This document shows positions 41,159-41,375 of a stretch of DNA of 41,375 nt, in pieces. The position numbers were made by a program, and so were the translations under genes. The DNA is from Planctomycetota bacterium (GTDB taxonomy: Bacteria; Planctomycetota; MHYJ01; JACPRB01), in assembly GCA_016190175.1 (NCBI GenBank), contig JACPRC010000118.1:1-41375 (forward strand), given 5' to 3'. Each line of letters opens with the position of its first letter. Position 1 is the stretch's first letter. The notes beneath the pieces are model-generated. The model was given only the letters and a program-made list of their open reading frames with translations, made no database searches and was not told the origin of the DNA.

Positions 41159-41375
41159 CCGCGCCTAGTGTAAGCCCTGCGGCCGCCGTCCGGAAGCGCC
41201 TTACAGCGAAGTAAGGAAGACTTCAGTGGCGGGACATCTCCGCGGGGCGTTATCAGTATGCATGGAACAAGGAGTTCGGGGTTTCGAAGGCCTTGCGGAT
41301 CCGTCCGCGCAGCAAGTGAGGCTCCCCGCCCCAAGGGGCGAGGCTTCTCTTGAACAGCGCCGAAACCCTCCGAAG
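41159..41375. promoter_or_regulatory. Upstream region of the two-component operon with operator-like repeat
   Basis: The perfect inverted repeat CCTTAC-agcgaa-GTAAGG (41199-41216) lies just upstream of the -35 position for TACACT (41172-41167), which is 8 nt before the regulator ATG. OmpR-family regulators often bind such a site to autoregulate. The matching -35 is weak. The rest contains a CGCCCC-aa-GGGGCG hairpin near 41330 and an open frame from ATG 41262 to the window end that I cannot support as a gene. Confidence 0.4.

Noticed and set aside
41262-41375. Open frame from ATG 41262 running off the window end
   Set aside because: Only 38 codons, no recognisable domain, no Shine-Dalgarno, and it crosses a hairpin; cannot be told from chance.

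Overview
This is a very GC-rich bacterial chromosome segment. The codons end almost uniformly in G or C. The gene content suggests a Planctomycetota or other PVC-type environmental bacterium, probably from a metagenome: a DUF4159 - MoxR - DUF58 - BatA cluster, lipoprotein and pseudopilin fusions carrying carbohydrate-binding-like, PA14, PKD and LamG modules, FHA proteins, and a 13-gene complex I operon. The taxonomic guess is an inference; there is no rRNA or tRNA in the window to confirm it.

Layout. Positions 1-9647 are accessory: a 5'-incomplete delta-60 beta-propeller protein, a DUF4143 ATPase, a five-bladed-propeller-like lipoprotein, a domain fused to a GspG-type pseudopilin C-terminus, a PA14/PKD/TPR secreted protein, and a convergent MamI-like restriction-modification pair. 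Positions 9973-16092 form the co-directional stress or envelope cluster: tandem DUF4159, FHA-MoxR ATPase, DUF58 and BatA. Positions 16093-23605 hold toxin-antitoxin material (an intact DUF433/DUF5615 pair, an orphan addiction-module antitoxin, and an MntA-type nucleotidyltransferase beside a truncated HEPN partner). They also hold a 1142-residue GspK-like minor pseudopilin with a LamG domain, and a solitary Cas4-like 4Fe-4S nuclease. Positions 23620-37718 are the complete nuoABCD(EF)GHIJKLMN operon on the minus strand. Positions 37779-41158 hold an FHA membrane protein and an OmpR/HisKA two-component system, also on the minus strand.

How it fits together. Complex I is complete in subunits, but NuoE and NuoF are one fused protein and NuoG is short. 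The nuo genes overlap tightly (GTGA, TGATG) except at a few junctions. Nearly every such junction carries a different small palindromic element: a three-hairpin element at B/C, a GxxExxY cassette in inverted repeats at F/G, another multi-hairpin element at I/J, TCAGC repeats at K/L, and a CGGATG hairpin at L/M. Members or relatives of two of these families recur elsewhere in the window.

A second recurrent signal is promoter geometry. Several genes have a -35/17 bp/-10 promoter whose -10 lies only 7-10 nt before the start codon, so their mRNAs would be leaderless or nearly so. The most unusual material is therefore the family of small structured, probably non-autonomous elements lodged in the operon, together with the leaderless promoter pattern and the domain fusions (FHA-MoxR, NuoEF, GspK-LamG, galactose-binding-like-GspG).
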